Part shown: positions 44,556 to 53,404 of the stretch, in pieces
Position numbering within the stretch: position 1 is the first letter of the stretch
How the letters are laid out: each line of letters starts with the position of its first letter
Source of the DNA: Bacillus sp. BGMRC 2118
Lineage (GTDB): Bacteria; Bacillota; Bacilli; Bacillales; SA4
Length of the DNA: 64,000 bases
Assembly: GCA_008364785.1 (NCBI GenBank)
Contig: VTTJ01000013.1
Coordinates: 1-64,000 of the forward strand
Reading direction: 5' to 3'
The notes under the pieces: model-generated
What the model was told of the DNA's origin: nothing
The model's database searches: none
Seen by the model: only the letters and a program-made list of their open reading frames with translations
Made by a program: the position numbers and the translations under genes

Positions 44556-45182
44556 TCACTTCTTTAAAGTTGTATATATCACCAAACGTTCTTTGTGAGT
44601 TTGTTGCACTCTATCGAATTCCCCACTACACGTTATTAAATTCAACTGACTGGAATAGGAGAAATCGAATATATCTTCTACGGGTGCTTCTTTTCTTGGA
44701 TAGCTTTTCATATTTGTTACCACAAAAACTTTAGACTCACCCTTTACACCTGTCACTGTAATTTCATCACCTATTTTTAATTGATCAAGTTTATAAAAAA
44801 CAGCAGGGCCAGTCTTACTGTCAACATGACCTGCCATCACAGCATTTCCCCTTTCTCCAGGCATAGGGCCAGGCTCAAACCATCCAACAGTGTCCATTCC
44901 CTTCGGTACTTCCATTTCACCATTGTCTGTTCGTCCGACCTTTTCTATCTTCGTCTTAACACCAATAGCAGGAATTTCAATCATCTTCGGCTCTATTCCA
45001 ACGAACTCCTCTCTTAATGCCCCATTAGGGGTAATATCTTTTGAAGTTACTTTAGCATCTACTCTTGTAACAGCAGAAGGTTGTTTTTCCGTTTGATGAG
45101 ACAACTCTGTATCTGCATGACTTCCACAACCAAAGAGAAATGTCATGAAAAGTATACTCAATAGTTGATAAAGCTTACGCAC
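44556..45182 (-). CDS. Class F/D-like sortase, lipoprotein
   Basis: About 208 residues. MRKLYQLLSILFMTFLFGC ends in a lipobox-like LFGC, so the protein may be lipid-anchored. The sortase domain has PAIGVKTKIEKVGRTDNGEM, GNAVMAGHVDSKTGPAVFYK (catalytic His) and LNLITCSGEFDR (catalytic Cys in TC) with a following Arg (KERLVIY). The frame extends to 45236, but GGAGG is ten bases before the GTG at 45182. Directly upstream is a protein with a sorting signal, its likely substrate. Confidence 0.86.
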   Translation of the reverse strand: MRKLYQLLSILFMTFLFGCGSHADTELSHQTEKQPSAVTRVDAKVTSKDITPNGALREEFVGIEPKMIEIPAIGVKTKIEKVGRTDNGEMEVPKGMDTVGWFEPGPMPGERGNAVMAGHVDSKTGPAVFYKLDQLKIGDEITVTGVKGESKVFVVTNMKSYPRKEAPVEDIFDFSYSSQLNLITCSGEFDRVQQTHKERLVIYTTLKK

Positions 45183-45241
45183 CTCGAACTCGCCTCCTAT
45201 TGATAAGAAAAGGAGGGAATTTCCCTCCTCCTTCATAGTAA

Positions 45242-46606
45242 TTATCTATTATCTAGTTTTCTACTAAGGACAAAGCCTACAGCTAATGTTGCCAGTGTTG
45301 TCAGTGCTAGAAACCACATAAATGGAGATACATTTCCACTCATCCCACCAAGTCCTGTTTTTGGCATATCAGAAGGCATTTCACTGTGGAATTTATCAGG
45401 AAATTGGTCAACAATTGCTCCTGAAAGTCCCTTCGCTACCTCAAACATATGATTATAGGCTTCATGTGCTGTTTGATAAGTAGTGGTATAATCCTTTTCC
45501 ACATAACTGTTAAAAGCTAAAAGAAGTTCATCGACGTGCATCTTTAGACCTTCTTCAAGAGCTGCAGCTGGTAATCTACCTTCTGTTGCTGTTTCAAGAA
45601 ACTTTGCTTGTTTCACGCGGTACTCATCAAGTTCTTTTAATGCCTTTTCTTTACTTGCTTCATCTTTTGCACCCGTTGCTACAACATAATCTACAAAATA
45701 TCCGATATGGCTACTCCAAATTTCCTTGAATTGAGCTGCCCCCTCTTTACCATATACCGATTCAATTGCTTTTGATAAATCTTCTGTATTTTTATTTAAG
45801 GCATCTGAAGCAGCTTCAAAATCATCGGCACCATCAATTCCTTTTTGCATGGCTAGTATCGCAAGTGCAGCATGCTCAGCTAATAGATGATTTAATGTTG
45901 AGCGAAGTTCTGCAGCTGGAGTTGCAACACTCGTATTCTCAAATTTGTCAGGAAATTGCTCGGTAATTGCCCATGATAATCCTTTACTAAAACCAAACAT
46001 ATGATGAAGAGATTCACGCACACTATCATACGTCTTATCAAAATCATCTGCTACATAGTTGTCAAACGCCCAGAGAAGCTGATTGATATGAACCTTTAAA
46101 CCTTCCTCTAGTTCGTTTGCTTTTAATTTGCCACCTGTAGCTGTTTCAAAAAATGCTGCCTGTTCTACACGATATTGATCAAGGTCTGCTAGTGCTTTAT
46201 CCTTTGCAGCTTGATCGTTAGCACCGGTTGCCTTTACATAATCCACAAAATATCCAATGTGACTACTCCAGATCGTTTTGAATTGAGCCGCTCCTTCTGC
46301 ACCATATACAGTTTCAACTGCTTTTGCTAAGTTTTCAGTATTTTGGTTTAACGCTCCTGCCACTGCTTCGAAATCACCACTACCATCAATTCCTTTTTGC
46401 ATAGCTACTACCGCTAAGTATGCGTGTTCTGATAACAAAGCATCAAGTGCTGCCCTTAATTCGGTTGCAGGTGTGCTTACAGATGGTGCTTCCATCGTAT
46501 GTGTTGCAGTCCCATGCCCGTTCCCATGTGCACTAACCATACTGGTTGTAGGAATTAATAATGATACACTTAGTGGAATTGCAAGTAATGATTTTTTTAA
46601 GTTCAT
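45242..46606 (-). CDS. Secreted, wall-anchored protein of two duplicated helical domains with MPKTG sorting signal
   Basis: 454 residues. A signal peptide (about 1-26) is followed by two homologous units at about 46-222 and 230-406, offset by 184 residues. Both contain AMQKGIDG, IWSSHIGYFVDYV, EEGLK and HMF. His residues line up in each unit: 61/245, 116/300, 173/357 and 202/386, suggesting a metal or haem site in a helical bundle. MPKTG at 414-418, a hydrophobic stretch and a short basic tail form a sortase signal. The sortase gene is 59 bases downstream. No family function is known to me. Confidence 0.8.
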   Translation of the reverse strand: MNLKKSLLAIPLSVSLLIPTTSMVSAHGNGHGTATHTMEAPSVSTPATELRAALDALLSEHAYLAVVAMQKGIDGSGDFEAVAGALNQNTENLAKAVETVYGAEGAAQFKTIWSSHIGYFVDYVKATGANDQAAKDKALADLDQYRVEQAAFFETATGGKLKANELEEGLKVHINQLLWAFDNYVADDFDKTYDSVRESLHHMFGFSKGLSWAITEQFPDKFENTSVATPAAELRSTLNHLLAEHAALAILAMQKGIDGADDFEAASDALNKNTEDLSKAIESVYGKEGAAQFKEIWSSHIGYFVDYVVATGAKDEASKEKALKELDEYRVKQAKFLETATEGRLPAAALEEGLKMHVDELLLAFNSYVEKDYTTTYQTAHEAYNHMFEVAKGLSGAIVDQFPDKFHSEMPSDMPKTGLGGMSGNVSPFMWFLALTTLATLAVGFVLSRKLDNR

Positions 46607-46801
46607 GTTTAAATACTCCCTTTCCTATAAGTAAATTAGGTGATTTTTTTACGTTTCATATAGGCTAACGAAGAGTATTTTAATTTGGATCACTTTTTTT
46701 AAAAAAAGTTTTTCTAATTTTATCTATAATAATGAAGAACGATTCAACACACGTTACAAACTATTAACATCACTAGTATTGATTATTACATATAAGTATT
46801 T

Positions 46802-46833
46802 TACTATATAAGCAGTTGGTTATATAGTAAATG
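46802..46833 (+). promoter_or_regulatory. Candidate ArsR operator
   Basis: TTTACTATATAA (46802-46813) and TTATATAGTAAA (46822-46833) are a perfect 12-base inverted repeat around GCAGTTGG. It ends ten bases before the arsR ATG, so a bound repressor would block the operon. Confidence 0.75.
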
Positions 46834-46843
46834 AGGTGAAATC

Positions 46844-47179
46844 ATGCAAATTGAATTAGAAAATGCAGCTATAATCCTTAAGCTATTAGGTGATAAAACG
46901 AGGTTAACTATGATAAAAATGCTTGATCATAGTGATTGTTGCGTGTGTGAGTTTGTAGAAATATTCAAGACTAGTCAGCCCGCAATCAGCCAGCATCTTC
47001 GAAAATTAAAGGATGTAGGACTCGTGCGAGAAACACGAAAGAGTCAGTGGATTTTTTACTCTCTCAACAAAGAAAGTGACGATTATCCATTTCTGAAGAA
47101 TATTTTAGATACTCTTCCTCCACAGAATCATCGTCTGCAGCAGTTAGAAAAACAGGGATTACGGATAACGTGTCAGTAA
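46844..47179 (+). CDS. arsR: ArsR-family arsenic-responsive repressor
   Basis: 111 residues. The winged helix includes KLLGDKTRLTMIKML, the thiol motif SDCCVCEFVE in the metal-sensing helix (compare ELCVCDL in classical ArsR), TSQPAISQHLRKLKDVGLV and the wing RKSQWIFYSLN. Arsenite binding to the cysteines would release it from the palindrome at 46802-46833. It is the first gene of an arsRBC operon. Confidence 0.94.
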   Translation: MQIELENAAIILKLLGDKTRLTMIKMLDHSDCCVCEFVEIFKTSQPAISQHLRKLKDVGLVRETRKSQWIFYSLNKESDDYPFLKNILDTLPPQNHRLQQLEKQGLRITCQ

Positions 47180-47197
47180 TAGTAAGGGGGAAACACA

Positions 47198-48493
47198 TTG
47201 GTTTCAACAATATTAGCATTATTTATTTTTTTACTAACACTTGTACTAGTCATCTGGCAGCCTAAAAATTTATCAATAGGTTGGTCTGCCATTGGTGGGG
47301 CCATATTAGCGTTAGTAGTGGGTGTTGTATCATTTCAGGACGTGATCGATGTAACCGGAATCGTGTGGAATGCTACCTTAACCTTTGTTGCACTAATTAT
47401 CATTTCATTAATACTAGATGAGATTGGATTTTTTGAATGGTCTGCCTTACACATGGCTCGCTATGCGAAAGGTAGCGGTATGAAAATGTTCCTTTTAGTT
47501 ACACTACTAGGAGCAATCGTGTCCGCCTTTTTTGCGAATGACGGGGCTGCTCTCATTCTAACGCCTATCGTACTAGCAATGGTTCGAGCACTCAAATTTA
47601 AGGATCGTATGATTTTACCCTTCATTATGGCAAGTGGGTTTATCGCAGATACCACTTCTCTCCCACTCGTCGTAAGTAACTTAGTTAATATCGTTTCCGC
47701 TGACTTCTTTAACATCGGTTTTGTTGAATATGCGAGCAGAATGATTGTACCGAACTTTTTCGCATTAGGTGCTAGTATTTTAGTGTTGTTCTTATATTTC
47801 CGAAAAAGCATTCCTTCTTCTTTTGATGAAAGTGGTTTAAAAGCACCGAAAGAGGCCATCAAAGACGAGAAAATGTTTAAGCTATCATGGTTTGTGTTAG
47901 GTATATTATTAATTGGATATTTTGCTAGTGAAACTACCGGCATTCCTGTATCTATTATTGCTGGCATTGTTGCGATTGCCTTTTTAGTGATTGCAAGAAG
48001 CAGCTCTGCTGTTAATACGAAACATGTGTTAAAGGGTGCACCATGGGCGATCGTCTTTTTCTCCATCGGGATGTATGTTGTTGTGTACGGTTTACGAAAC
48101 GAAGGATTAACAGACTTACTTGCACAACTCATACAAGTTGCAGCAGATCAAGGACTATTTGTTGCAACGATTTCAATGGGCTTTATCGCTGCGATTCTTT
48201 CATCAGTCATGAACAATATGCCAACAGTTATGATTGATGCACTTGCCATTGCAGATACGAATACAACTGGAATCATGAGAGATGCACTAATTTACGCTAA
48301 CGTAATTGGTTCTGATTTAGGACCGAAAATAACACCAATTGGTTCACTTGCAACATTATTATGGCTTCATGTCCTTTCTACAAAAGGAGTGAAAATATCA
48401 TGGGGCTACTACTTGAAAGTAGGTATTGTATTAACAGTTCCAACATTATTCATCACATTAGTTGGTCTATATCTTTGGTTATTACTCATTTAA
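47198..48493 (+). CDS. arsB: Arsenite efflux transporter ArsB
   Basis: 431 residues with about 12 membrane segments. Family motifs include SAFFANDGAALILTPIVLAM, FIADTTSLPLVVSNLVNI and MNNMPTVMIDALAI. ArsB exports arsenite using the membrane potential. The start is a TTG 19 bases after arsR, with AAGGGGGA as ribosome site. Confidence 0.95.
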   Translation: MVSTILALFIFLLTLVLVIWQPKNLSIGWSAIGGAILALVVGVVSFQDVIDVTGIVWNATLTFVALIIISLILDEIGFFEWSALHMARYAKGSGMKMFLLVTLLGAIVSAFFANDGAALILTPIVLAMVRALKFKDRMILPFIMASGFIADTTSLPLVVSNLVNIVSADFFNIGFVEYASRMIVPNFFALGASILVLFLYFRKSIPSSFDESGLKAPKEAIKDEKMFKLSWFVLGILLIGYFASETTGIPVSIIAGIVAIAFLVIARSSSAVNTKHVLKGAPWAIVFFSIGMYVVVYGLRNEGLTDLLAQLIQVAADQGLFVATISMGFIAAILSSVMNNMPTVMIDALAIADTNTTGIMRDALIYANVIGSDLGPKITPIGSLATLLWLHVLSTKGVKISWGYYLKVGIVLTVPTLFITLVGLYLWLLLI

Positions 48494-48506
48494 AGGAGAA
48501 TCAATC

Positions 48507-48926
48507 ATGTCTAAAAAAACAATTTATTTCTTATGTACAGGTAATTCATGTAGAAGCCAAATGGCAGAGGGTTGGGCGAAGAAACATTTAGGTGAAGAGT
48601 GGGATGTAAAAAGTGCAGGTCTTGAAGCACATGGCTTAAATCCGAATGCTGTAAAAGCAATGAAGGAGGCTGGAATTGATATCTCCACTCAGACTTCTGA
48701 CACAATTGATCCTGAAATATTAAATAATACTGATTTAGTGGTGACATTATGTGGCCATGCGGCAGACCATTGTCCCGTTACACCACCACACATTAAACGT
48801 GTACACTGGGGCTTTGATGACCCAGCTAAAGCAGAAGGTACAGACGAAGAAAAGTGGGCCATGTTCCAACGTGTACGTGATGAAATTGGGGATCGCATTA
48901 AACGTTTTGCTGACACAGGAGAATAA
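48507..48926 (+). CDS. arsC: Thioredoxin-coupled arsenate reductase ArsC
   Basis: 139 residues of the low-molecular-weight phosphatase fold. The P loop is CTGNSCRS (Cys10, Arg16), and CGHAADHCP supplies the two later redox cysteines (about 82 and 89). VHWGFDDPAKAEG is the conserved acid loop. It reduces arsenate to arsenite for export by ArsB. The open frame starts upstream at 48462, but AAAGGAG is placed for the ATG at 48507. Confidence 0.97.
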   Translation: MSKKTIYFLCTGNSCRSQMAEGWAKKHLGEEWDVKSAGLEAHGLNPNAVKAMKEAGIDISTQTSDTIDPEILNNTDLVVTLCGHAADHCPVTPPHIKRVHWGFDDPAKAEGTDEEKWAMFQRVRDEIGDRIKRFADTGE

Positions 48927-48927
48927 T

Positions 48928-48962
48928 AAAAAACGACGAGCTTTTTTTAGCTCGTCGTTTTT
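48928..48962. terminator. Bidirectional terminator after arsC
   Basis: AAACGACGAGCT pairs with AGCTCGTCGTTT, with A-rich and T-rich tails. It overlaps the 3' end of the convergent gene. Confidence 0.88.
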
Positions 48963-49540
48963 GCATTTATCATAATTGTCACCTTAGCAATCTTCCTCAT
49001 TTCTACCTTTAATAAAAATAAGGTTATTAAATAAATAATTATGAAAAAAGCTGGTATTAACACAAAAGCCTGTTCCATCCAATATTGGCCAATAACCGAA
49101 GAAGTAAGAACTGTTGCAATCGTTTGGAACAAATACGTTTTACTCTTGTAAATTGCCACATATGGTAAGAAATGCGCTCCAGTTAAAACTCCTAGAACAA
49201 AGGGTATCCACTCAGGCTTGTTGAAAGCCAGGAGAATGACAATAGGAGCAAAGAAAATTTGAATGCCTCCTACTAATCCACCAATTGCGGAAAGAGGATT
49301 ATGACTTGCCAAAAAGTTAACAGATAATAACTTTGCTAGCAAAATTCCTAAAGGAAAGACCAGTCCAACTCCGAATATGTAAACCCAAACAAGAACCTCT
49401 AGCTCAAGGATAAAAGAGCTGATTAGAGTAACGAGCCAAAATATTATCCCTGCCAGGAACATTGGATAGCCTTTTTGTGCATGTTTGGCTAGATCTAATT
49501 GAAGTTCCTCATAATTCATTTTGGTTATAGCCTTTTCCAT
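48947..49540 (-). CDS. Integral membrane protein, possibly DUF7010 family
   Basis: 197 residues with six to seven membrane segments. Features that recall the DUF7010 group are YEELQLDLAKHAQKGYPMFL at the N terminus and VLTGAHFLPYVAIYKSKTYL near residue 120. No function is known. The 3' end shares the arsC terminator. Confidence 0.68.
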   Translation of the reverse strand: MEKAITKMNYEELQLDLAKHAQKGYPMFLAGIIFWLVTLISSFILELEVLVWVYIFGVGLVFPLGILLAKLLSVNFLASHNPLSAIGGLVGGIQIFFAPIVILLAFNKPEWIPFVLGVLTGAHFLPYVAIYKSKTYLFQTIATVLTSSVIGQYWMEQAFVLIPAFFIIIYLITLFLLKVEMRKIAKVTIMINAKTTS

Positions 49541-49880
49541 TTACCTCACTCCTAGTATTCTACTTATCTATCCTAACGATAAGGGAATATCCTTTTGTTT
49601 ACAAGAATATTTTCCCAGTATGGTTCTATTTACTGTAAAACGCATGATAGCTTAGACTTTTGTCTTTATCATTGGCTATGTTAATGATATAGATTGATTA
49701 TGATAAACAAAATCTCGCTAGTCATAAGGTAGCGAGTTCGTTATGAAGGACAAAATTGGATAATGATAAAATTAGCTTTCGAATCATCAAAATACACAAT
49801 GATTGGCACTAAAATTGCTCAGGACATAAAAGCTCTGAGCGTATATTATACATTGGCTTATTGAACGAACGTCACATTTT
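49541..49880. other. Intergenic region without a gene; two small hairpins
   Basis: No supported ORF is seen. Two stems stand out: CTCGCTA with TAGCGAG (49713-49735) and GCTCAG with CTGAGC (49818-49839). Neither has a T-run strong enough to call a terminator with confidence. The DNA is AT-rich. Confidence 0.4.
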
Positions 49881-50150
49881 TCACTTATATATTCCCAAGA
49901 TGGATAGAAAAATACATATAACTGCTGAAGTAAATAATATGACAGAAGTTACAAGACTTCTCCTAAATTTAATACCATATGCACAAAAAAAGATTGCCGC
50001 AGCTAATTTAGAGCAGCTTTGAACATAACCATTATTTGAAAAAAATGAACTGCTAAAAATAATTGAAATAAGCAAAGTTGTAGAAATTAGTATTTTAAAC
50101 CACAAAGGCTCTTTCAGAAATTGTTTAATCATAAATTTTATCCTTTGCAT
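49881..50150 (-). CDS. Small membrane protein, unknown
   Basis: 89 residues with two to three membrane segments (about 18-35, 43-62 and 66-86). Short basic stretches lie at the N terminus (MQRIKFMIKQF) and between segments (KFRRS). I do not recognise a family. The preceding bases show a weak ribosome site. It stands alone between a membrane-protein gene and katA. Confidence 0.45.
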   Translation of the reverse strand: MQRIKFMIKQFLKEPLWFKILISTTLLISIIFSSSFFSNNGYVQSCSKLAAAIFFCAYGIKFRRSLVTSVILFTSAVICIFLSILGIYK

Positions 50151-50403
50151 AACGGTATGACTCCCTTCAATACACTTTCGCTTCTATTTAAGCATATGAT
50201 GTATTCTTAAAAAGTAATACGTAGCTTTTTCAATGTTCGTAGTTAACAGAAATACTTGTTCATTAGATATACCTCTTTTGTAGTGGAGCCACCACGTTTC
50301 CTTTCCGGTCATTAGAAACTCTCCAAAAAATCGGCTTCATCCACTTTAGCAATTCCTTCAAATGACTTAATCAACCAAGAACTTTAACATAGCATTATCA
50401 TTC

Positions 50404-50436
50404 AAAAAAAGACCGTAAGCTGTTACACTCACGATC
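50404..50436 (-). terminator. Intrinsic terminator after katA
   Basis: GACCGTAAG (50411-50419) pairs with CTCACGATC (50428-50436) with two G-U pairs. On the minus strand it is followed by TTTTTTT. Confidence 0.7.
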
Positions 50437-50450
50437 TCTCTACTAATCTA

Positions 50451-51905
50451 TTATTTTACTTCTTCAGGTACCCCTAAACCTAGACCTTCAGCAATACGAG
50501 TTCCGTACTCAGGGTCTGCCTTAAAGAAGTGACCAATTTGACGAAGTTTAATTTCATCACTTTCAACTGGCTTCATTGCTCCAACAATTGTGTTTACTAG
50601 GCGTGTGCGCTCTTCTTCACTCATTAATCGGTATAAGTCACCAGCTTGAGTGTAGTGATCGTTATGATCATACGCTACGCTATCAGCTACACCCGTTACA
50701 GCAAATGGTGCAATCTTATCTTCTGGAGACTCTTTTGGTCCACCTAGGCTGTTTGGCTCATAGTATACTGAGCTTCCACCATTGTTATCAAAGCGCATTT
50801 GACCATCACGTTGGTAGTTGTTTACTTCCACGCGCGCACGGTTGATTGGTAATGCCTGATGGTTTGCTCCAACACGGTAACGATGTGCATCATGGTAAGC
50901 AAATAAACGACCTTGAAGCATCTTATCAGGAGATACATCTACACCTGGTACTAGAGTCCCTGGAGAGAATGTAGCCTGTTCTACTTCTGCAAAGTAGTTT
51001 TCTGGATTACGGTCTAATACCATACGACCTACTTCAATTAGTGGGTAGTCCTTTTGAGACCAAGTTTTTGTTACATCAAATGGATCAAAGCGATATGTGT
51101 TCGCATCTTCTAACGGCATGATTTGAACATATAGCTTCCATGCTGGGAAGTCACCATTTTCAATTGCATTGAATAGATCTTCTGTGTGGTAATCTGGGTT
51201 TTCACCCGCGATTTTTTCTGCTACAGCTGGGTCTAGGTTCTTCACACCTTGCTCAGTTCTAAAGTGGTACTTAATCCATACCCCTTGACCTTCCGCATTT
51301 ACCCATTTGAATGTATGACTACCATAACCATGCATATGGCGAAGTGTCGCAGGAATACCACGATCACCCATTAAGTATGTAACCTGGTGTAATGATTCTG
51401 GTGATAAAGACCAGAAATCCCATACAGCATTTGGATTCTTTAAGTGTGTTTGTGGATGGCGCTTTTGTGTATGAATGAAATCAGGAAACTTAATTGCATC
51501 GCGAATAAAGAAAATTGGTGTGTTGTTACCAACGATGTCATAGTTACCTTCTTCAGTATAAAATTTCACTGCAAATCCACGTGGGTCACGTACTGTATCA
51601 GCAGAACCATTTTCCCCAGCCACTGTAGAGAAACGAATGAATAGTGGAGTGCGCTTTCCAACTCCGTTAAATAATTTAGCTTTTGTATAGTTAGAAATAT
51701 CATTTGTTACTTCGAAATATCCGTGAGCTCCAGCACCTTTAGCATGAACGACACGCTCAGGAACACGCTCTCTATTAAAATGTGCTAATTTCTCAAGTAG
51801 GTGAACATCTTGAATTAATGTAGGTCCACGATGACCGGCTGTAATAGAATTTTGGTTGTCCCCAACAGGAGCACCCCAACTAGTAGTAAGTTTTTGATTA
51901 CTCAT
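50451..51905 (-). CDS. katA: Vegetative catalase KatA
   Basis: 484 residues, a small-subunit haem catalase that destroys hydrogen peroxide. The distal His is in ERVVHAKGAGAHGYFEV, the Asn is in YDIVGNNTPIFFIRD, and the haem-ligand Tyr is in RLFAYHDAHRYRVG. AAGAGGTGA is five bases before the ATG at 51905; a GTG at 51914 overlaps it. A perfect PerR box and a promoter lie upstream, so peroxide induction through PerR is expected. Confidence 0.97.
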   Translation of the reverse strand: MSNQKLTTSWGAPVGDNQNSITAGHRGPTLIQDVHLLEKLAHFNRERVPERVVHAKGAGAHGYFEVTNDISNYTKAKLFNGVGKRTPLFIRFSTVAGENGSADTVRDPRGFAVKFYTEEGNYDIVGNNTPIFFIRDAIKFPDFIHTQKRHPQTHLKNPNAVWDFWSLSPESLHQVTYLMGDRGIPATLRHMHGYGSHTFKWVNAEGQGVWIKYHFRTEQGVKNLDPAVAEKIAGENPDYHTEDLFNAIENGDFPAWKLYVQIMPLEDANTYRFDPFDVTKTWSQKDYPLIEVGRMVLDRNPENYFAEVEQATFSPGTLVPGVDVSPDKMLQGRLFAYHDAHRYRVGANHQALPINRARVEVNNYQRDGQMRFDNNGGSSVYYEPNSLGGPKESPEDKIAPFAVTGVADSVAYDHNDHYTQAGDLYRLMSEEERTRLVNTIVGAMKPVESDEIKLRQIGHFFKADPEYGTRIAEGLGLGVPEEVK

Positions 51906-51948
51906 TAAAATCACCTCTTATTTTATTTGAACTTGTATCACTTCTATA

Positions 51949-51976
51949 ATGATAACACTTCTCACTAAAAAATCAA
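51949..51976 (-). promoter_or_regulatory. katA promoter
   Basis: TTGATT (51976-51971) and TATCAT (51954-51949) are 16 bases apart on the minus strand, about 45 bases before the katA start and just downstream of the Per box. Confidence 0.55.
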
Positions 51977-51983
51977 TACTATT

Positions 51984-51998
51984 TTATAATAATTATAA
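51984..51998 (-). promoter_or_regulatory. PerR box upstream of katA
   Basis: TTATAATAATTATAA matches the Per-box consensus TTATAATNATTATAA at every position. It lies just upstream of the katA -35 element. Confidence 0.88.
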
Positions 51999-52103
51999 AA
52001 AAGATATGAGTAGAAATAACCGAATATTCCACCTCTTACTTCTACCACTCTTTAATACCCACATGTCCACATATTAAACTATTAATGATCTATTTAATTT
52101 ATG

Positions 52104-52133
52104 ACAAAAAAATAGAGCTAAGACAGCTCTATT
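52104..52133 (-). terminator. Terminator-like hairpin in the katA to anti-sigma gap
   Basis: AATAGAGCT (52111-52119) pairs with AGCTCTATT (52125-52133). On the minus strand a run of seven T follows. It could end the sigma/anti-sigma transcript after a ~300 base trailer. The remaining bases of this ~430 bp gap hold no gene I can support. Confidence 0.6.
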
Positions 52134-52429
52134 ACTCAGTGCTCCAAAAGTTAACCCTGAATTACTCTTCCTTTATTAAATTATCCATAGCTTTTTTTGA
52201 GCAAGGTCGAGTTTCGTGTTTCTACCTTCCCACTTTTACGAAATTGTACTATGTCTTGCCATCTTAGTATACTCATAATAAAGAAAGTTCTCCATTTTCA
52301 TATAGAACATCATAAATGATAATCGTAACTTAATAATTCTATTCTACGTTAGTAGTGACATGCTATTTTACTTACTACTTCGTTTATATTTTTTTCTTTT
52401 ATTACTGAAAATAGTAGAACACCCATTCC

Positions 52430-53404
52430 TTAGTATTTATCTGTTGTCGCCCCTATTGTTGCTGCCTTAATCATTGGAAGATTGTTATAGTTCTTCAATT
52501 CACTAGGTGTTCCTGTCACAACTACCCCAATAATGTGTAAATCTTCTTTCTTGACCTCACTCTTACCTTTTGCAATGCTATGGTATATCTCTTCTGCTGC
52601 CATTTTATAATCACTATCACCAGATTTTAGCCAATCTAATGTAGCCAAAAAATTTGATGCCGGATCTGCCTTGGGGTGTTTAGAGTGAGGAAATCCATAT
52701 GCGTCTGATCCTATTGTTGTATGATCTGTTAGTGTTATCTCCTTATCTTTATTTTGATCTGAATGATCTTTAATTTTTTCTTCACTGAACGTATCAACCC
52801 AATACCATGCCACATTCTCTTTAAAAACCTGTTGTATTTCTTCTAATGTATATCCCTTATCAAGTGAAAATGCAAATTCAACTAATGTATTCTCATCCAT
52901 TTCATTTAATAAAGGACGGTCATCAAATACGTTCTTGTAATATACATCTGGATGGTAAAATTCTAATTCCCTCTCACCTAAGTAGTACATAGGGATTCGT
53001 TCATCCCCAACAGAACCAGAACCACTAGCACCGTCTGTAGATAAGCGCTTTGATGTACCAAAGATTGTGAACACTCTTTCTTGCTTACCCCAGGGAACTG
53101 GAACACCAGCAATATCTTTAAAAAATGTTGAAGTCCCAATAGCAGATACAGGAGTATAGTTATAGCTTGTTCCCTGACTTTCTATATTGGCACCATGTAT
53201 AGAATTCCAAGCATCATCTACTTGGCCTTTTTGTTCGATTTTTTTCTGCATTACAAAAGATCCTAGGGCATACAGACCAAATAATACAATTGATGTAACA
53301 ATGAATGAGATGATGATATTTCTCATTGTAGATTTTCTTTTTGCCTTTTTAACAAGGTTCATAAAGTCTTTATCATTTGTATGAAAGTCCTTTTCATTTT
53401 CCAT
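52430..53404 (-). CDS. Anti-sigma factor with sigma-factor-regulator N- and C-terminal domains
   Basis: 324 residues. A cytoplasmic N terminus (about 1-25) precedes one membrane segment (IIISFIVTSIVLFGLYALGS) and a large outer domain. The pattern ERVFTIFGTSKRLS near 105, LVEFAFSLDKGYTLEEIQQVF and ITGVVVTG-like IIGVVVTGTPSEL near the end fits the Sigma_reg_N/Sigma_reg_C pair found next to Bacillus ECF sigma genes. It overlaps the sigma gene by 11 bases, so the two are co-translated. Confidence 0.85.
   Translation of the reverse strand: MENEKDFHTNDKDFMNLVKKAKRKSTMRNIIISFIVTSIVLFGLYALGSFVMQKKIEQKGQVDDAWNSIHGANIESQGTSYNYTPVSAIGTSTFFKDIAGVPVPWGKQERVFTIFGTSKRLSTDGASGSGSVGDERIPMYYLGERELEFYHPDVYYKNVFDDRPLLNEMDENTLVEFAFSLDKGYTLEEIQQVFKENVAWYWVDTFSEEKIKDHSDQNKDKEITLTDHTTIGSDAYGFPHSKHPKADPASNFLATLDWLKSGDSDYKMAAEEIYHSIAKGKSEVKKEDLHIIGVVVTGTPSELKNYNNLPMIKAATIGATTDKY

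Noticed and set aside
47461..48132. 223-residue minus-strand ORF opposite arsB
   Set aside because: It lies wholly inside arsB on the other strand, with no start signal.
50330..50400. Minus-strand stretch resembling a protein C-terminal remnant upstream of the 89-residue ORF
   Set aside because: About 23 codons (ending EADFLESF) lack a start and any identifiable parent family, so it cannot be supported as a pseudogene.
52085..52267. 60-codon plus-strand ORF
   Set aside because: No ribosome site, no recognisable domain, and it overlaps a terminator-like hairpin.
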